The notes under the pieces are model-generated. The model saw only the letters and a list, made by a program, of their open reading frames with translations. It was not told the DNA's origin and made no database searches. From NCBI GenBank assembly GCA_963971575.1, contig OZ020611.1, positions 204,766,743 through 204,830,742 of the forward strand: a stretch of 64,000 nt of DNA. The letters are read 5' to 3'. The stretch's first letter is position 1. Each line of letters starts with the position of its first letter. This document shows positions 22,538 through 34,763 of this stretch, piece after piece. The DNA comes from Liopterus haemorrhoidalis. Its lineage: Eukaryota; Arthropoda; Insecta; Coleoptera; Dytiscidae. A program made the position numbers and the translations under genes.

Positions 22538-22816
22538 TGTTGAGATTTGCGCGACTGCAGAAGTTTATTATGTATATTATGGGATATCATGTTGATATGA
22601 ATGTTCTCAGTGCGTTGTTATAGACAGGGGCGTAGCAACCGCACGAGGGGCCCGCGAGCCAAAATACCAATGGGACCTTATTTTCATTAATACTTACCAT
22701 TTTTATTTGTTTATTTTAATTTTTTTGTAATAAATAAAGGACAAAGAAGAGGAAAAAAATACCATTCGTAGGATTAAATACATTTATTATATAAATTAAC
22801 CATTTTCAATTATAAA

Positions 22817-23147
22817 CTATCGTTTATTTTCATTTGTTAATGGATCAGGAAAATTAAATTTGTCTGATAAATAGACATTACCTTGCATACTTATTGCACT
22901 ATGATTTAGATCAACATTTTCTACAACTTGTTCTGATGATTTTGTTTCCGCTTCGTCACCCTCTGGCACTTGTTCAGAGTCTGTGTCATCTTCTGCTTCC
23001 AAATTTAATAATAAGCTAGTAGAAGGAACTGGAGGAGTCAATTCTGCCGTCCATTGTTTAAAAAAGCTATCTAGTTTAGGCAAATTATTTATTCCTTCTT
23101 TCTCTTTTTTTCTTTCTTTTCGCCGCCCCGCTCTGATGTTTCGGCAT
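22817..23147 (-). pseudogene. hAT transposase N-terminal remnant (ZMYM1-like)
   Basis: Reading from 23147 on the minus strand: MPKHQSGAAKRKKKRERRN, then after a frameshift LPKLDSFFKQW, an acidic stretch DDTDSEQVPEGDEAE and a terminal stop. A basic SGAxKRKxK start followed by PKLxxFF is how many insect hAT proteins of the ZMYM1-like group begin. The frame break near 23080-23085 and absence of the zinc finger, RNase H-like core and dimerisation domain mean it is non-functional. It sits between the element's terminal repeats in the expected orientation. Confidence 0.65.
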
Positions 23148-23478
23148 ATTTATCCTTATAAGTATATACTATATTAGACATGTATTAAACATAAAAAAAT
23201 ATCTTTTTAAACTTACCTTATGATAAATTAGCACAAATGAAAATTCTAACGTATTTTTAAAACAATTGCACTCAAGCTTCAGGTACACTTTAAACTAAAT
23301 ATTAACAATACAAATTATACAAATTGATAATATCTATGTCAATAGGAACCGTTCGCAATCAGGGTAAGAGTTGAAATAAATTAAATCAAGTAAAAGACCG
23401 TTATTTACGGACAATTCAGACTTGTGTCGCGTACTTATTGTATAGTTAAGCCAACATTCAATGTGTCTATTGCATTTC

Positions 23479-23531
23479 GTTTTTAGGGTTTTGTAGGTAT
23501 GACCAAAAAACCCTTATACCGTCATTTTGTC

Positions 23532-23565
<34 letters not shown>

Positions 23566-24554
23566 TCGGTAAAAATTGTAGCCAAACGGCTAAACCTAGA
23601 GAGTTGAAATTTGGCATGCTTATACAACTCTTTGACCCGCACATAGGAAAAATACTAAAACATCTAAAAAACATATCCCCCTAAAAATATAAACAAATAT
23701 GAGCTCATCGAAAAAAAAAATATTTTTTTTAAATTCTGAGTAGGGTATCAAATGAAAGCCCTTGGTACGTGGATTAACGATCAAATTTTTATTTTTCCAA
23801 AATAAATTATTTTGAAGCGATTTTTGCCAATATTGTGCAAAAAAAAATTTGTCCCACACCCTGTAGCCCAGATGGTTTAAACTAAAAATCTGAAAAAATT
23901 CTAAGTAATGTACATTGGTGTGAACCGGAATAGTTCAACAGGAATTTTTGATCAGATTATGTTTTTGGAAAAAAAAGCATTTTTTGTGTTCTTTTGCTAA
24001 TAATGTTGACAACTTATAGTTATATAATACGCTAAACAGTAACGTGTTTCTTGGTGCAGTGGCTAAGATACTTGCGTTCTGTCCAAGAATTCATAATCGA
24101 ACTCATGTTCGAGTCCTACGTGAGGAGACAATATTATTTTTTATTTTTTTTTTTTTGCATTTTTATATTGGTTAAATTATTTTTTCAAAATTTTAACTAT
24201 ATTTTGGCAATTGTTGTATTTAATTTTTAATAGCGTAAATTTAATAACCAGTGGAAATTGTTGAAATTATAATTTAATTATATATTTGAATGTACACGAA
24301 ATCAAAGGGGAGGAGCTATGACTAAAAACAACCAATGGAAGCCATAGGCGCAATTTTCAAAATCTTAATGAACCTTGATATATAAAAAAAAATACTGCAC
24401 ATCTTTAAAAACTTAAATAATGGTAATAGGCATTCGAATTAAAATTCATAAAAAAATATTTTGTCATAAAATTTGTTTTGGCATCCCAAATAATCATCAT
24501 TCACTTACTAAATACCTGCAAAACCCTGAAATGTGTGAAAATTCACACTTCACA
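23479..24554 (+). repeat. Repeat family D, most complete copy
   Basis: The left terminus is CGTTTTTAGGGTTTTGTAGG. The right terminus, read inverted, is CAGGGTTTTGCAGGTATTTA with a GTGTGAAAATTCACAC hairpin outside it. The two ends therefore share AGGGTTTTGYAGGTAT as an inverted repeat. Interior: CTGT microsatellite (about 23534-23564), a TTGAAATTTGGCATGCTTAT block, a tRNA-like module (24050-24125) and GGAAGCCATAGGCGCAATTT. Length is about 1.07 kb. No protein is encoded. I do not recognise the superfamily. Confidence 0.8.
24050..24125 (+). ncRNA. tRNA-like Pol III promoter module inside repeat D
   Basis: TGGTGCAGTGGCTAAG matches the tRNA A box, and CATGTTCGAGTCCTAC matches the B box about 50 bases further on, which is normal tRNA spacing. 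A T-rich tract follows (24133-24157) and could terminate Pol III. Similar segments lie at the equivalent position in two other D copies. Confidence 0.55.
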
Positions 24555-24582
24555 TCAATTTTTTACATTTAAAACCAGTGGC

Positions 24583-25265
24583 GAAGGGAAACCTCCGCTA
24601 GACTTGCCCTCCCATAAAAAAAATATTTAAAAAAAAATGTAAATTAAAAAAAAAAAATTAAATATTTAGATAAATCTTCAAAAATACATCAAATTATGTT
24701 CTATACAAATTTTTGTCCAAGGCTTGCTTTACTAGTTACGAATTAATTATCATGACCATGGAAACATTAAATATAAGTATGAAAAAATTGAGACTTGGAA
24801 AAATTTTAAATAATTTTACAAAAATTTTTCGAAATATTTTGGTTTTATCAAAAAACGTCTCAAATAAAAGTTATTAGTTATTGCATTTATAGTAACTTTT
24901 GTTCAATAAATTTTTTCGAAATATTTTTCTGTTGCTAAATATTCGCAAAAATCTTAAAATCGACACGAGTAAACTCCCATTTCTAGTCAACCGATTTTCA
25001 TAAAAAACAATAGGGTTCTTCCCATTTAATAGGAGAATTTTTTAGTATCAGAACGCACTCTTTAAGTTAAACCGTTTTTGAGTTATCGTGTATACACACA
25101 GACACACAGACACACACACAGACACACACACATACGGACGGCACTTCGAAAATAGGTTTTTTGGATTCCCTGGACCATGAAACGTGGTCATCCGTCAAAA
25201 TCTCGACATCGAAAATTTTCGCGATTACAATACTTGCCCCTTATATATTAAGGTCGGGCAAGTAA
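24583..25265 (+). repeat. Repeat family E1, copy 2
   Basis: Forward counterpart of 3774-4495. It begins CCAGTGGCGAAGGGAAACC, contains ACACGAGTAAACTCCCATTT and an ACAC/ACAG microsatellite (about 25083-25132), and ends with ACTTGCCCCTTATATATTAA. It lies immediately after the D copy inside the hAT element. Confidence 0.75.
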
Positions 25266-25824
25266 AAAGAATTAATATATTGAACAATTTGCGACCTTCT
25301 ATTTCTGAATCTAGGGAAAAGACAATTAGATCATACATATATATTTCCTGGCAAGTTGTTTCTTTCACTCTAATTTCAGTCTAATTTATTAATTTTGAAA
25401 ATACAGATTTCATTTTAACAAAAAATCATTTTAATTAATTTTGATTATCATAAAAATAAAACAACTTTTATTTGAAAAATTTTTTCGAATAAGGCGCAGA
25501 CATATTTAAAAAAAATTCAAATGACATTTAGAACTTAAAATGAGCCAAAAGAACATTAAAATTTTAAATAATACAAGGAGTAAGGAGGGGCCCCTTAATC
25601 CCAGTGGCACACTGGCCCACAAAGGTTTTGCTACGCCACTGGTTATAGAAATAATTATTTACATACTAGTCGTTGTTTATATATACTGAAAATGTGAAAT
25701 GTCATAATATGTAATCTGTATTTACTTATATTGGGTATCTAAGAATGATAAATATTATATATAAAAAATATCGATCCAGAACTTCCTTATAATTTAACAA
25801 ATATAAAAAAGTCTCTGTTATAAG

Positions 25825-26380
25825 CAGTGATGGGCGCGTAGAATACATGATGTAGACTAATGTAGATTTTACGCGTAAACATGTCAAGTAGAATATGCCT
25901 TTGTTTACGTGTCGAATGTAGAATGTAAACTGTACATGCGCAGTACGTTTAAATGTAATATTTGAAATAATAGAATGGTAATAGTTTAAATATTTTACTT
26001 TAATGTTTATGTTTATTTCAATTTTATGCAGTTCTAATTACATATATTGTTTCCAAAAATGTTATCTCACAAATCGTATGTTGTTAGGGACAATATAAAT
26101 TACTTGGTTTCTGTGTATGAACTACTAAAGTAAATTTAAAATTAAAAGTTAGTAGTTGTTTTAATCAGGAAGCTGTCAAAAATATTAAATTTGAGTTCTT
26201 TACTGCCTCTTCTGCTTAAAACTGGCGGTATTTTATTTTTTTAAACGTTACATAACCTCTTTTTCATTATTCTACGCTAGATTCTACGTGTCTACACAGT
26301 CTACACTTCTCTACGCTGTCTACGGTAAATTTACACGTAGACGTAAAAAATTCAAGTTTACGCGTAGATGCCCATCTCTG
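25825..26380. mobile_element. hAT MITE rich in TCTACG repeats
   Basis: The ends CAGTGATGGGCGCGTAGA and TACGCGTAGATGCCCATCTCTG are inverted. The flanks GTTATAAG (25817-25824) and ATTATAAG (26381-26388) agree at 7 of 8 bases. Motifs GTAGA and TTTACGCGTA recur at both ends. It has no coding capacity. Confidence 0.8.
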
Positions 26381-26388
26381 ATTATAAG

Positions 26389-29099
26389 TATTTGCGAAGG
26401 CGCCAAAAACTACGGCTCTGTACGGCTTTTTGCTACGGCTGCTATTTGCAACTATTTGCTACGGCACTGTATTCTTCAAAATGTTTTAGTTACGGCCTGA
26501 GACAATAATGTTTTAAAAATCACGAAAAGAAAAAACATTTAAATCTTTATTATAATGCTTATAATACGCGAACAATAAAATTTCAAATAATGTTTAAATC
26601 AATTTATATTTTGTTGAAGGCCATTGCCAAGGCTTATCACATCAATGTACTTGTGCGCATGCATACTAGTTCATTAGACAATTTTGTATGACAAATAGAT
26701 GCAGTATTGTTTAGTTTATATTAGTATGTGTTAGTTCCTTGTTGCTACAGATTTGAATTTAGAGTTTAGTGCCCTAACCACAAACTGTAAGTATCTATTT
26801 TCTTATACATAAATAAATCAATGCTATTACGTGTTTTAATAAATTAGAAAAACATAGAACAAAGTTATAAAATTGGATAAATACGACTATAAAACAGTGG
26901 CAAGTTTCAGCTGGTAGGCATCGGTTCGGTAGAACCGCTACCGAAAATTTATTCGTTTGGCGAACTGGTTGTTAAAATTGTATTTCTAATATATTTAAGG
27001 AATTTATAGCCGATGACAGTTGAATAATGCCGAAGTGAAGTGTAAAAGAGGACGCTAAACTTTTGTTTTTTGGCATGGAAATATCTTACATCAGTGCTTC
27101 TTAACCCAAAATTTATTGCGGACGGTTTAATAACCATTTTTTTTTTGGCGAATCGGTGTTTATATTGTAAAAAACTATAAATTTACATTAAGAAATAAAT
27201 ATTTTTTCGTTATTAGTCATACCTATAAACATTTATAATTTTATACCGAAGTTTTACTAGCCGTCAATTATTTTACAATAGTATTTTATTTAACAAGCAT
27301 ATAATCGGGGCTATATTTCACGAGGATGAAGTTTATCACCGCAACCGTAGGTGAGGGTTGCATTATCCGCAGGCCCGCGTCTAACAGTTTTGGCGCCCCC
27401 AATTTTCTATAGCAATTTGTATGGCTAATATAGTTTATGGAAATATGGATGAAGGAACACGTAAAGTATTCTCCATTATTGAAAATAATTTTATATATTT
27501 TTTTTTTAAATATTTAAATTCTATAACGTATACACAGAAAAAAATACATTTATATATTTATTATTATTGTTTGTATATTATCATCATGTTTCATAGAACA
27601 ATACACTTAAAAAGTGATACTATGCGAGTTTGTTCATTACATTTGTCACAGAAAAACAAAACTGCACTAATATGCTTGCATCTGCAAGTTGCATATTTAA
27701 CTTTTAACTGCTCCTGTCCAACTAATTTTATTTTATGAGGCACTGAACATAATGCACTTGTTTGTAAACAAAATCCATATATTGTAAATTCAGATGGCCG
27801 ACACTTATGTACCACATAAAATTACGTGCCCGGCATTTAACACATGCTCAACTACAAATTACACTTCAATAAATCTACTGAAGTTAAATTTTAAATACTG
27901 TAATTTGATGCCAACCTTCTGTTATACACCTCAATACATGTGTAGCGTTTAAAAATTAAAAAAAATCGCAAATATTTACTCGCATTTACATAAAATAAAA
28001 AAGTAGTGTGCTTAAATTAACCTGTTCACCATTAGCATATTGACAGCTGAGTACTAGATACGACAGCCATATTGCCTTGGAGCACAACGCCGCCACCGGT
28101 AATGTCACTTCTCAATATACATTGGGGATTCCCCGTAACATTATACGCGAGTCAAATACTATATAATAAATATATTTTATCTACAACTATGTAGTTTTAA
28201 CATTAAAAACATAGTAAATTTAATTTAAAAACACAAATTCTGAGTTTCAGTTGTTTAACTTCAGAACTACGTAATCAAAGATGGTTGCCGAACCATCAGC
28301 TGATTCTATTATGCAACAATATTTATAATAATATAATATAATTTATTGTTTTATTTATTTTAACTTATAAATAATATGCTATTAACTTAAAATATTATAA
28401 ATATTATTCTAGTTGTAAAGATAGGTTGTGTGAGGCGCAAATAGACATCATTGCTAAGCATCAAACATTTTTACTAATTAATTAACTTACTAAATAAAAA
28501 CTTGCAGTGTAAAAAACGGTAATTTTTGACAGATGAGCACGCAAGAGACATTAATTCTTTTACACTTGTTGCAATATGAACAGCATATGTATTTATAGTT
28601 GGACACATAATGCAGTTATTATTTGATGGTCGTAGATAAAAAAATATTATAAGTTATATATTTATAATGTTTTTGCGGAACGTTAGCCGCAAATAGCAAC
28701 CGTTATTGTGCGCAAAAAAAAAATCACTCTCTACATAGTTGTTATGACATTGATATGATGGAAGTAGATACACATTACCGAGGAAACCTTTGTTACTATT
28801 AACAACGGGATGTAAGTAAAAATTTACCTCCCCCGGGGAAGTAAGTGAAAAAAATTAAACAAAACCAAATTTTTATGCCATCTGGTAACGCTCCTTCGAT
28901 TTCTCCGGCAGGAGGAAGGAACATGCAGCGTTTGCAGCCTCATCAATTCCCATTTCTCTTTCACTTTTCTTCAAATTCATTTTACAAACTATGGCACAAC
29001 GTTTTTAATGTTCACACTTTGTTTGATTTATTTTTTTTATTACTTAAAAAAAAACTAAATTAATTCAAACAATAGGTTGAATTATGAAGTATAACAGTA
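26389..29099. other. AT-rich region without a recognised gene
   Basis: Isolated hAT-like end fragments occur (GCTACGGCTCTG near 26412; CAGTGCTTCTTAACCC near 27095), with no partner ends. Frames of 60-105 codons (for example 27421-27738 and 28845-29063) have no domain signature. A 74-codon minus-strand frame at 27591-27815 has spaced cysteines (TCRCK...FFCDKC) that I cannot assign. No promoter, RNA gene or complete element could be supported. Confidence 0.4.
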
Positions 29100-29397
29100 G
29101 GCGCTCCGCCTGTAGACTCTTTACACACATGAACTCGATTCTCAGGTATTATTTTTTATATTTCTAATTTCAAAAGAAGATATATGCTACCTTAGCCACA
29201 TATACAAAAAATCCATAGCATTATTAGCTATAATTTAGCAATCAATTAAAATATTAATTAATTTTGTGAAAAACACAAAAACTGTAATATTTTTCAAATA
29301 CGCAACTTGATCATCAATTCCTCTCGTACGTTTCCCTTTCAGATTAAATGTACATTACCTATAATTTTTTCAAATTTTTAATTTAACCCGTAATAAT
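29100..29397 (-). repeat. Repeat family D fragment
   Basis: It matches 19037-19330 (TACCTTAGCC, AAAAACACAAAAACTG, AATGTACATTACCTATAAT). The copy is cut at its right side by the TA-flanked element that begins at 29400. Confidence 0.55.
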
Positions 29398-29472
29398 TAT
29401 AGGGAAATAAATGTAAGATCGTGGCACCGCGGTGGTCAATTTTGAAACGTAGGTAGAGGGTGTTTATTGTTA

Positions 29473-32400
29473 TCTATATATATAAAAGGCAGTGTCCTGA
29501 CTGACTGACTGACTGACTGACTGACTGACTGACTCACTCATCACCGCCCAGCCCGAACCCCTGGGCCTAGAAACTTGAAATTCGGAGAGTATATTCCCTT
29601 CATGACTTAAGCACCCACTAAGAAGGGATTTTTCGAAATTCCACTCCTAAGGGATGAAAAGGGGTGAAATGTGATTTCACGAATTACTTAATATCTCTTA
29701 GGGCCGATGGGATATCGACTTAGTTTTTGCTTACAAATATTACCCATACAAATACCGAAAAACCAATTTCGGGTTTTTGCCCTAATCAACCCCTAAAGGG
29801 GTGAACCTACAATCGGGGTGGATTATACATCCCGTTGTATTTCCTGTGTTCGTTTAGTTGCAAGATTACTTTTTGGCACATAGCTGTCTTTTTAAAATCT
29901 CTCGAAATGGTATTGAAAGTTTTTTGAAATTTCACCCCTAAAGGGTGAAAAGGGTGAATTGTGATTTTAAGGATTCTTTAATATCTCTTAGGACTAATAA
30001 GATATCGACTTGCTTTTTGCTTAAAAAGACTACCCATACAAATACCGAATCACCAATTTCAGGATTTTGTCCTAATCAACCCCTAAAGGGGTGGATCTAC
30101 AATCGGAGTGAATTATACATCTCGTCGTAATTCCTGTGTTCGTTTAGTTGCAACATTACTTTTTGGCACATAGGTGTCTTTTTAAAATATATCGAAATGG
30201 GTTTCACAGTTTTTTAAAATTCCATCCCTCAGGGTTGAAAAGGGGTGAATTGTGATTTCAAGGATTCCTTAATATCTTTTAGATATATCAATAAGATATC
30301 GACTTACTGTTTGCTTGCAAAGATTATCCATACAATTACCGAAAAACTTATTTCAGGAATTTTTCCTAATCAACCCCTAAAGGGGTGGATCTACAATCGG
30401 GGTGAGTTATACATTCCGTCGTATTTTCTGTGTTCGTTTAGTTGCAACATTACTTTTTAGCACATAGGAGTATTTTTAAAATATCTCGAAAAAGCTTTGG
30501 TAGTTTTTTAAAATTTCACCCCTATAGGGTGAAAAGGGGTGAATTATGATTTCAATTATTCCTTAATATCTCTTAGAACCAATAAGATATCGACTTGCTT
30601 TTTGGTTACAAAGATTACCTATACAAATACCGAATCACCAATTTCAGGATTTTGTCCTAATCAACCCCTAAAGGGGTGGATCTACAATCGGGGTGAATTA
30701 TACATCCCGTCGTATTTCCTGTGTTCATTAGTTGTAGCATTACTTTTTGGCACATAGGTGTCTTTTTAAAATATCTCGAAATGGGTTTGACAGTTTTTTA
30801 AAATTTCACCCCTAAGGGTTGAAAAGGGGTGAATTGTGATTTCAAGGATACCATAATATCTCTTAGGACCAATAAGATATGGACTTACTGTTTGCTTGCA
30901 AAGATTATCCAGACAATTACCGAAAAACGTATTTCAGGAATTTGTCCTAATCAACCCCTAAAGGGGTGGATCTACAATCGGGGTGAGTTATACATTCCGT
31001 CGTATTTTCTGTGTACGTTTAGTTGCAACATTACTTTTTAGCATACAGGTGTCTTTTTAAAATATCTCGAAAAGGTTTTGATAGCTTTTTAAAATTTCAC
31101 CCCTAAATGGTGAAAAGGGGTGAAATGTGATTTCAAGGATTCCTTAAATCTCTTAGGGCCAATAAGATATTGCCTTGCTTTTTGCTGACAAAGATTACCT
31201 ATACAAATACCGAAAAATATATTTCAAGATTTTGTCGTAATCAACCCCTAAAGGATGGATCTACAATCGGGGTGAATTATACAGCCCGTCGTATTCCCTG
31301 TGTTTATTGAGATATAAGGTTTCTTTTTGCCACATAGGCGTCATTTTAAAATATCTCGAAATGGTTTTGACAACTTTTTTAAATTTAACCCCTAAAGGGT
31401 GAAAAGGGGTGAAATGTGATTTCAAGGATTGTTTAATATTTTTTAACACCAATAAGATATCGACTTGGTTTTTGCTTACAAAAACTACCCTTGCAAATGC
31501 CGAAAAACCAATTTTTTGATTTTGTCCTAATCAAGCCCTTAAGGGGTGGATCTACAATCGGGGTGAATTATACATCCCGCCGTATTTCCTTTGTTCGTTT
31601 AGTTGCAACATTACTTTTTGGCACATAGGTATCTTTTTAAAATATCTCGAAATAGTTTTGACATTTTTTTTAAATTTCACCCCTAAAGGGTGAAAAGGGG
31701 TGAATTGTGATTTCAAGGATTACTTAATATCTCTTAGGACCAATAAGATATCGACTTGCTTTTTGCTTACACTTTTTGCTTAGGATGTCCTCGTGATTTC
31801 AAGGATTGTTTAATATTTTTTAACACCAATAAGATATCGACTTGGTTTTTGCTTACAAAAACTACCCATGCAAGTACCGAAAAACTAATTTTTGGATTTT
31901 GTCCTAATCAACCCCTTAAGGGGTGAATCAACAATCGGGATGAATTATACATCCCGTCGTATTTCCTGTGTTCGTTTAGTAGCAACATTACTTTTTGGCA
32001 CATAGGTATCTTTTTAAAATATCTCGAAATAGTTTTGACATTTTTTTAAAATTACCCCCTAAAGGGTGAAAAGAGATGAATTGTGATTTCAAGGATTCCT
32101 TAATATCTAGGTGTTTTTTTTTTTAATATCTCGAAATGATTTTGACATTTTTTTAATTTCACCCCTTAAGGGTGAAAAGGGGTGAAATGTGATTTCAGTA
32201 ATTCCTTAATTCTTTTAGGACCAATAAGATATCGTGTTTGCTTACAAAAATTATCCATACAAATGCCGAAAAACTTATTTCAGGATTTCGTCCTAATCAA
32301 CCCCTAAAGGGGTGATTCTACAAATGGGGTAGATTATACATCGCGTCGTATTTCCTGTGTTTGTTGAGTTATAACGTTTCTTTTTGGCACATAGGTGTCT

Positions 32401-33006
32401 TTTTAAAATGTCTCGAAATGGTTTTAACAGTTTTTTACCTTTAACAAATATCACCCCTATAGGGTCAAAAGAGGGATTTGTGATTTCAAGGACGCCTTAA
32501 TATCTTCTAGGATCAATAAGATATAGACTTGGTTTTTGCTTATAAAGATTACCCATACAAATGCCGAAAAATTAATTTTAGGATTTTATCTTAATCAACC
32601 CCTAAAGGGGTGAATCTACATTCGGGGTGAATTATAGAACCCTTTGTATTTCCAGCGGTTGTTGAGTTATAACATTCCATTTTGGCATATATGAGTTTTG
32701 ACAGTTTTCTTTCACTCCTAAAGGGTAAATTAGTATTTTTTTGTTAGAAATAAAAAAATCGGAGAGTATATTTTTTAGTATGACGTAAGAACCCACTAAG
32801 AAAGGATTTTTTCAAGTTCGACTCCTATCTGGTGAAAAGGAGTAAAATGTTTTTTCCCGGATTCCTCAATATCTCTTAGGACAGATGAGATATCGACTTG
32901 ATTTTTTGTTAAAAAGATTACCCATACACAAGTTTAAAAACAAACTGCGGATTTTATGCTAATGATACCATCAATATACCGTAGCGAAGCACGGGTTTTC
33001 AGCTAG
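29473..33006 (+). mobile_element. Non-autonomous Helitron with internal 290-bp array
   Basis: The left end TCTATATATATAAAAGGC follows an A. The right end is ACGGGTTTTCAGCTAG followed by T, so insertion is between A and T as Helitrons do. A small hairpin, CCGT/ACGG, lies about 11 bases before the CTAG end, another Helitron hallmark. A (GACT)n tract (29499-29534) follows the left end. No Rep/helicase gene is present, so mobility must have come from another copy. The architecture is like HINE/DINE elements. Confidence 0.9.
29690..32740 (+). repeat. Array of about ten 290-bp tandem units inside the Helitron
   Basis: The anchor CAACCCCTAAAGGGGTG recurs near 29787, 30077, 30371, 30662, 30951, 31242, 31532, 31909, 32298 and 32596. 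Spacing is about 290 bp, except for two longer units caused by internal duplication (31532-32298). Each unit also has TAAGATATCGACTTGCTTTT, a GTTCGTTTAGTTGCAAC block and the palindrome TTTCACCCCTAAAGGGTGAA. Similar 60-70-codon frames in successive units are translations of the repeat. Confidence 0.9.
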
Positions 33007-33234
33007 TTGTAACATAGCTGTGAAAGTAAAATTAGGGGAATAAATGTATTTTACAATATTTTGTTAACCTGTTTTTACTATTTTACCAACGAGTAAATAT
33101 GTACAAATGTTTATAAAGCCATTTATTTGGATGACACGTCTCTAAAAAAAATTAAAAACTATTTTGTGATGTAGCTTATGATGATACAATTTTGTGTAGT
33201 GGATTATTTCAAGCATATAGATGAAAATAAAAAT

Positions 33235-33609
33235 TCATGCGTTGTATATGAAGGGGAGAAAGTGTAAGCAAATTTTCAACAAATGGCCTACTTTTTTTCC
33301 AAATTTTACTTTTCTAATCCAAGCATTACAACGATTTACAACTCGCTCGATTCCAAGTTTTGTTATTAATTTAACATTGTCTGAAGTAGGTGGAAATCTG
33401 TGGAAAGATAATTCACGGTTTCTGTTTCGTTGACTTGCACATAGGTACACAACAATAAGATTTAACAATTTTTGTGGACGTCGCAAAAACAAATCGACAT
33501 AAACAAACTTAAACAGTAACAGAACGACTTCTACTTTGAAGTAAGTCATTAAACGTTCACCACTTAGAATCTTTCTTATCTGGAAATGACGATATTTGAA
33601 ATAATCCAC
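33235..33609 (-). pseudogene. Possible THAP-domain remnant in the palindromic element
   Basis: A 124-codon frame contains YLCASQRNRNRELSFHRFPP followed by CNAWIRKV. ELSFHRFP and a later NxW are typical of the middle of THAP fingers, but only one of the first two cysteines is visible and no Cys-x2-His end follows. The position in the centre of an inverted-repeat element would suit a transposase relic. The first 50 residues are probably not coding. Confidence 0.35.
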
Positions 33610-34763
33610 TTTGAAATAATTTTATCGCCATAACCTATAACAATCACAAAATATCATTTTTTTTTTTTTTTTTTAGAGACGTGTCATGCAAAAAATGGCT
33701 TTATAAACATTTGTATATACTTATTTGTTGATAAAATAGAATAGATATTGTTAAATATATTTATTCGTATAATTTTACTTGCACAGGTATGTTACAATAA
33801 AATTAAACACCCTCTACCTACGTTTCAAAATTGACCACCGCGGCGCCACCATCTTAAATTTATTTCCCTATACTATTTTCTTTTCTTCAAATTTTATTTT
33901 AATGTAGAGAAGAATACAGTAGAAAAATCTGTTTACTATTTGTAGTATCTACTAGAGTTGTACATCGAAGAAAAAACATCGATGTTTCCGATACATCGAT
34001 GTTTTATTGATATTAAAAAAAGCTATTTATTCATATTATATATGTTTTATTTAATAATGTAAAGATAACATACGAAAAAAAGCATTTATTAGATTTTTAA
34101 AGAGAAATATTATTTTTTAATAGTAATTAATTTCACATTAACATTATTATACCCAATATAATACAGACGATTCCGCTTAATTGGGCCACCGCTTAATTGG
34201 GGCAGCCGCTTATTTGAGACAAATCTCAAAGAACAGAAACCAAACCAAGGAACCAACAGTAAATTTACATGTTTAATTGGGACAACATTCCGCTTAATTG
34301 GGACAGTTAAGATCACAGTACATATTATGTTACACATATTCTCAAGAAAATGTACAAAGAATTTAATATTACAGCGTTATTTTAGGCAGGAAGGAAATGA
34401 AGGGAGCCCTACATCCGCACTGAATACCTGTGCTTATTTTGTAGAAGTGAAATGTTACAAAAACAAAAGACAAACTGCATTTTTGCATTGAATTAAATTG
34501 TATGTGTGACAGTGGGAAAATCGGGTGTAAACCGTCCAAAAATTCCTACAACTGTAAGTACCCAATACTATTAAATATTTACTCACCAATCATTCAAATA
34601 AATCCATAATTCACATCATATTTCACATTATATATCACTTCACCACAACCACGCTCTGTTAGCAACTAGGCGACATAGTTCTTGCGCACCGGCCGGTTTG
34701 GGCCAGCCGTGCCCGTAAGACCTGTCGCTAGTCGACAGATTAAAATGATAACATTTTACAAAC

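Larger units (their letters stand above)
22625..25641 (-). mobile_element. hAT element with perfect 8-bp TSD GTTATAGA
   Basis: The ends CAGGGGCGTAGCAAC and GTTTTGCTACGCCACTG are inverted repeats. GTTATAGA flanks both sides (22617-22624, 25642-25649). The 3-kb body holds the 5' exon of a transposase on the minus strand, ending only 190 bp from the left terminus, so the catalytic part is deleted. A D copy (23479-24554) and an E1 copy (24583-25265) inserted afterwards. Confidence 0.9.
29400..33871. mobile_element. TA-flanked palindromic DNA element hosting a Helitron
   Basis: TAGGGAAATAAATGTAAGAT at the left is mirrored by the right end (ATCTTAAATTTATTTCCCTA), with TA outside both. The match continues inward through GGTCAATTTTGAAACGTAGG and AGAGGGTGTTTA. 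Beyond the Helitron insertion, 33090-33190 is again the inverse of 33600-33735 (ATGTTTATAAAGCCATTT, GACACGTCTCTAAAA). The host element is therefore about 940 bp with arms of about 300 bp. Its centre carries a THAP-like frame on the minus strand. Confidence 0.75.

Noticed and set aside
22625..23147. Independent acidic host protein at 22817-23083
   Set aside because: It sits inside a hAT element with TSD, in the right orientation, and continues the basic hAT-type N-terminus in another frame.
23499..23859. Pair of small proteins also seen near 18100 and 22120
   Set aside because: They lie on D repeats, recur with every copy and show no domain; stops differ among copies.
27591..27815. Zinc-ribbon-like protein on the minus strand
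   Set aside because: Four spaced cysteines in a 74-codon frame are not enough; no metal-binding spacing of a known family and no support on either side.
29690..32740. CRISPR-like or multi-gene family reading of the regular array (similar 60-70-codon frames)
   Set aside because: Units are about 290 bp without short identical repeats and unique spacers, and the frames are translations of a Helitron minisatellite with stops and shifts between units.
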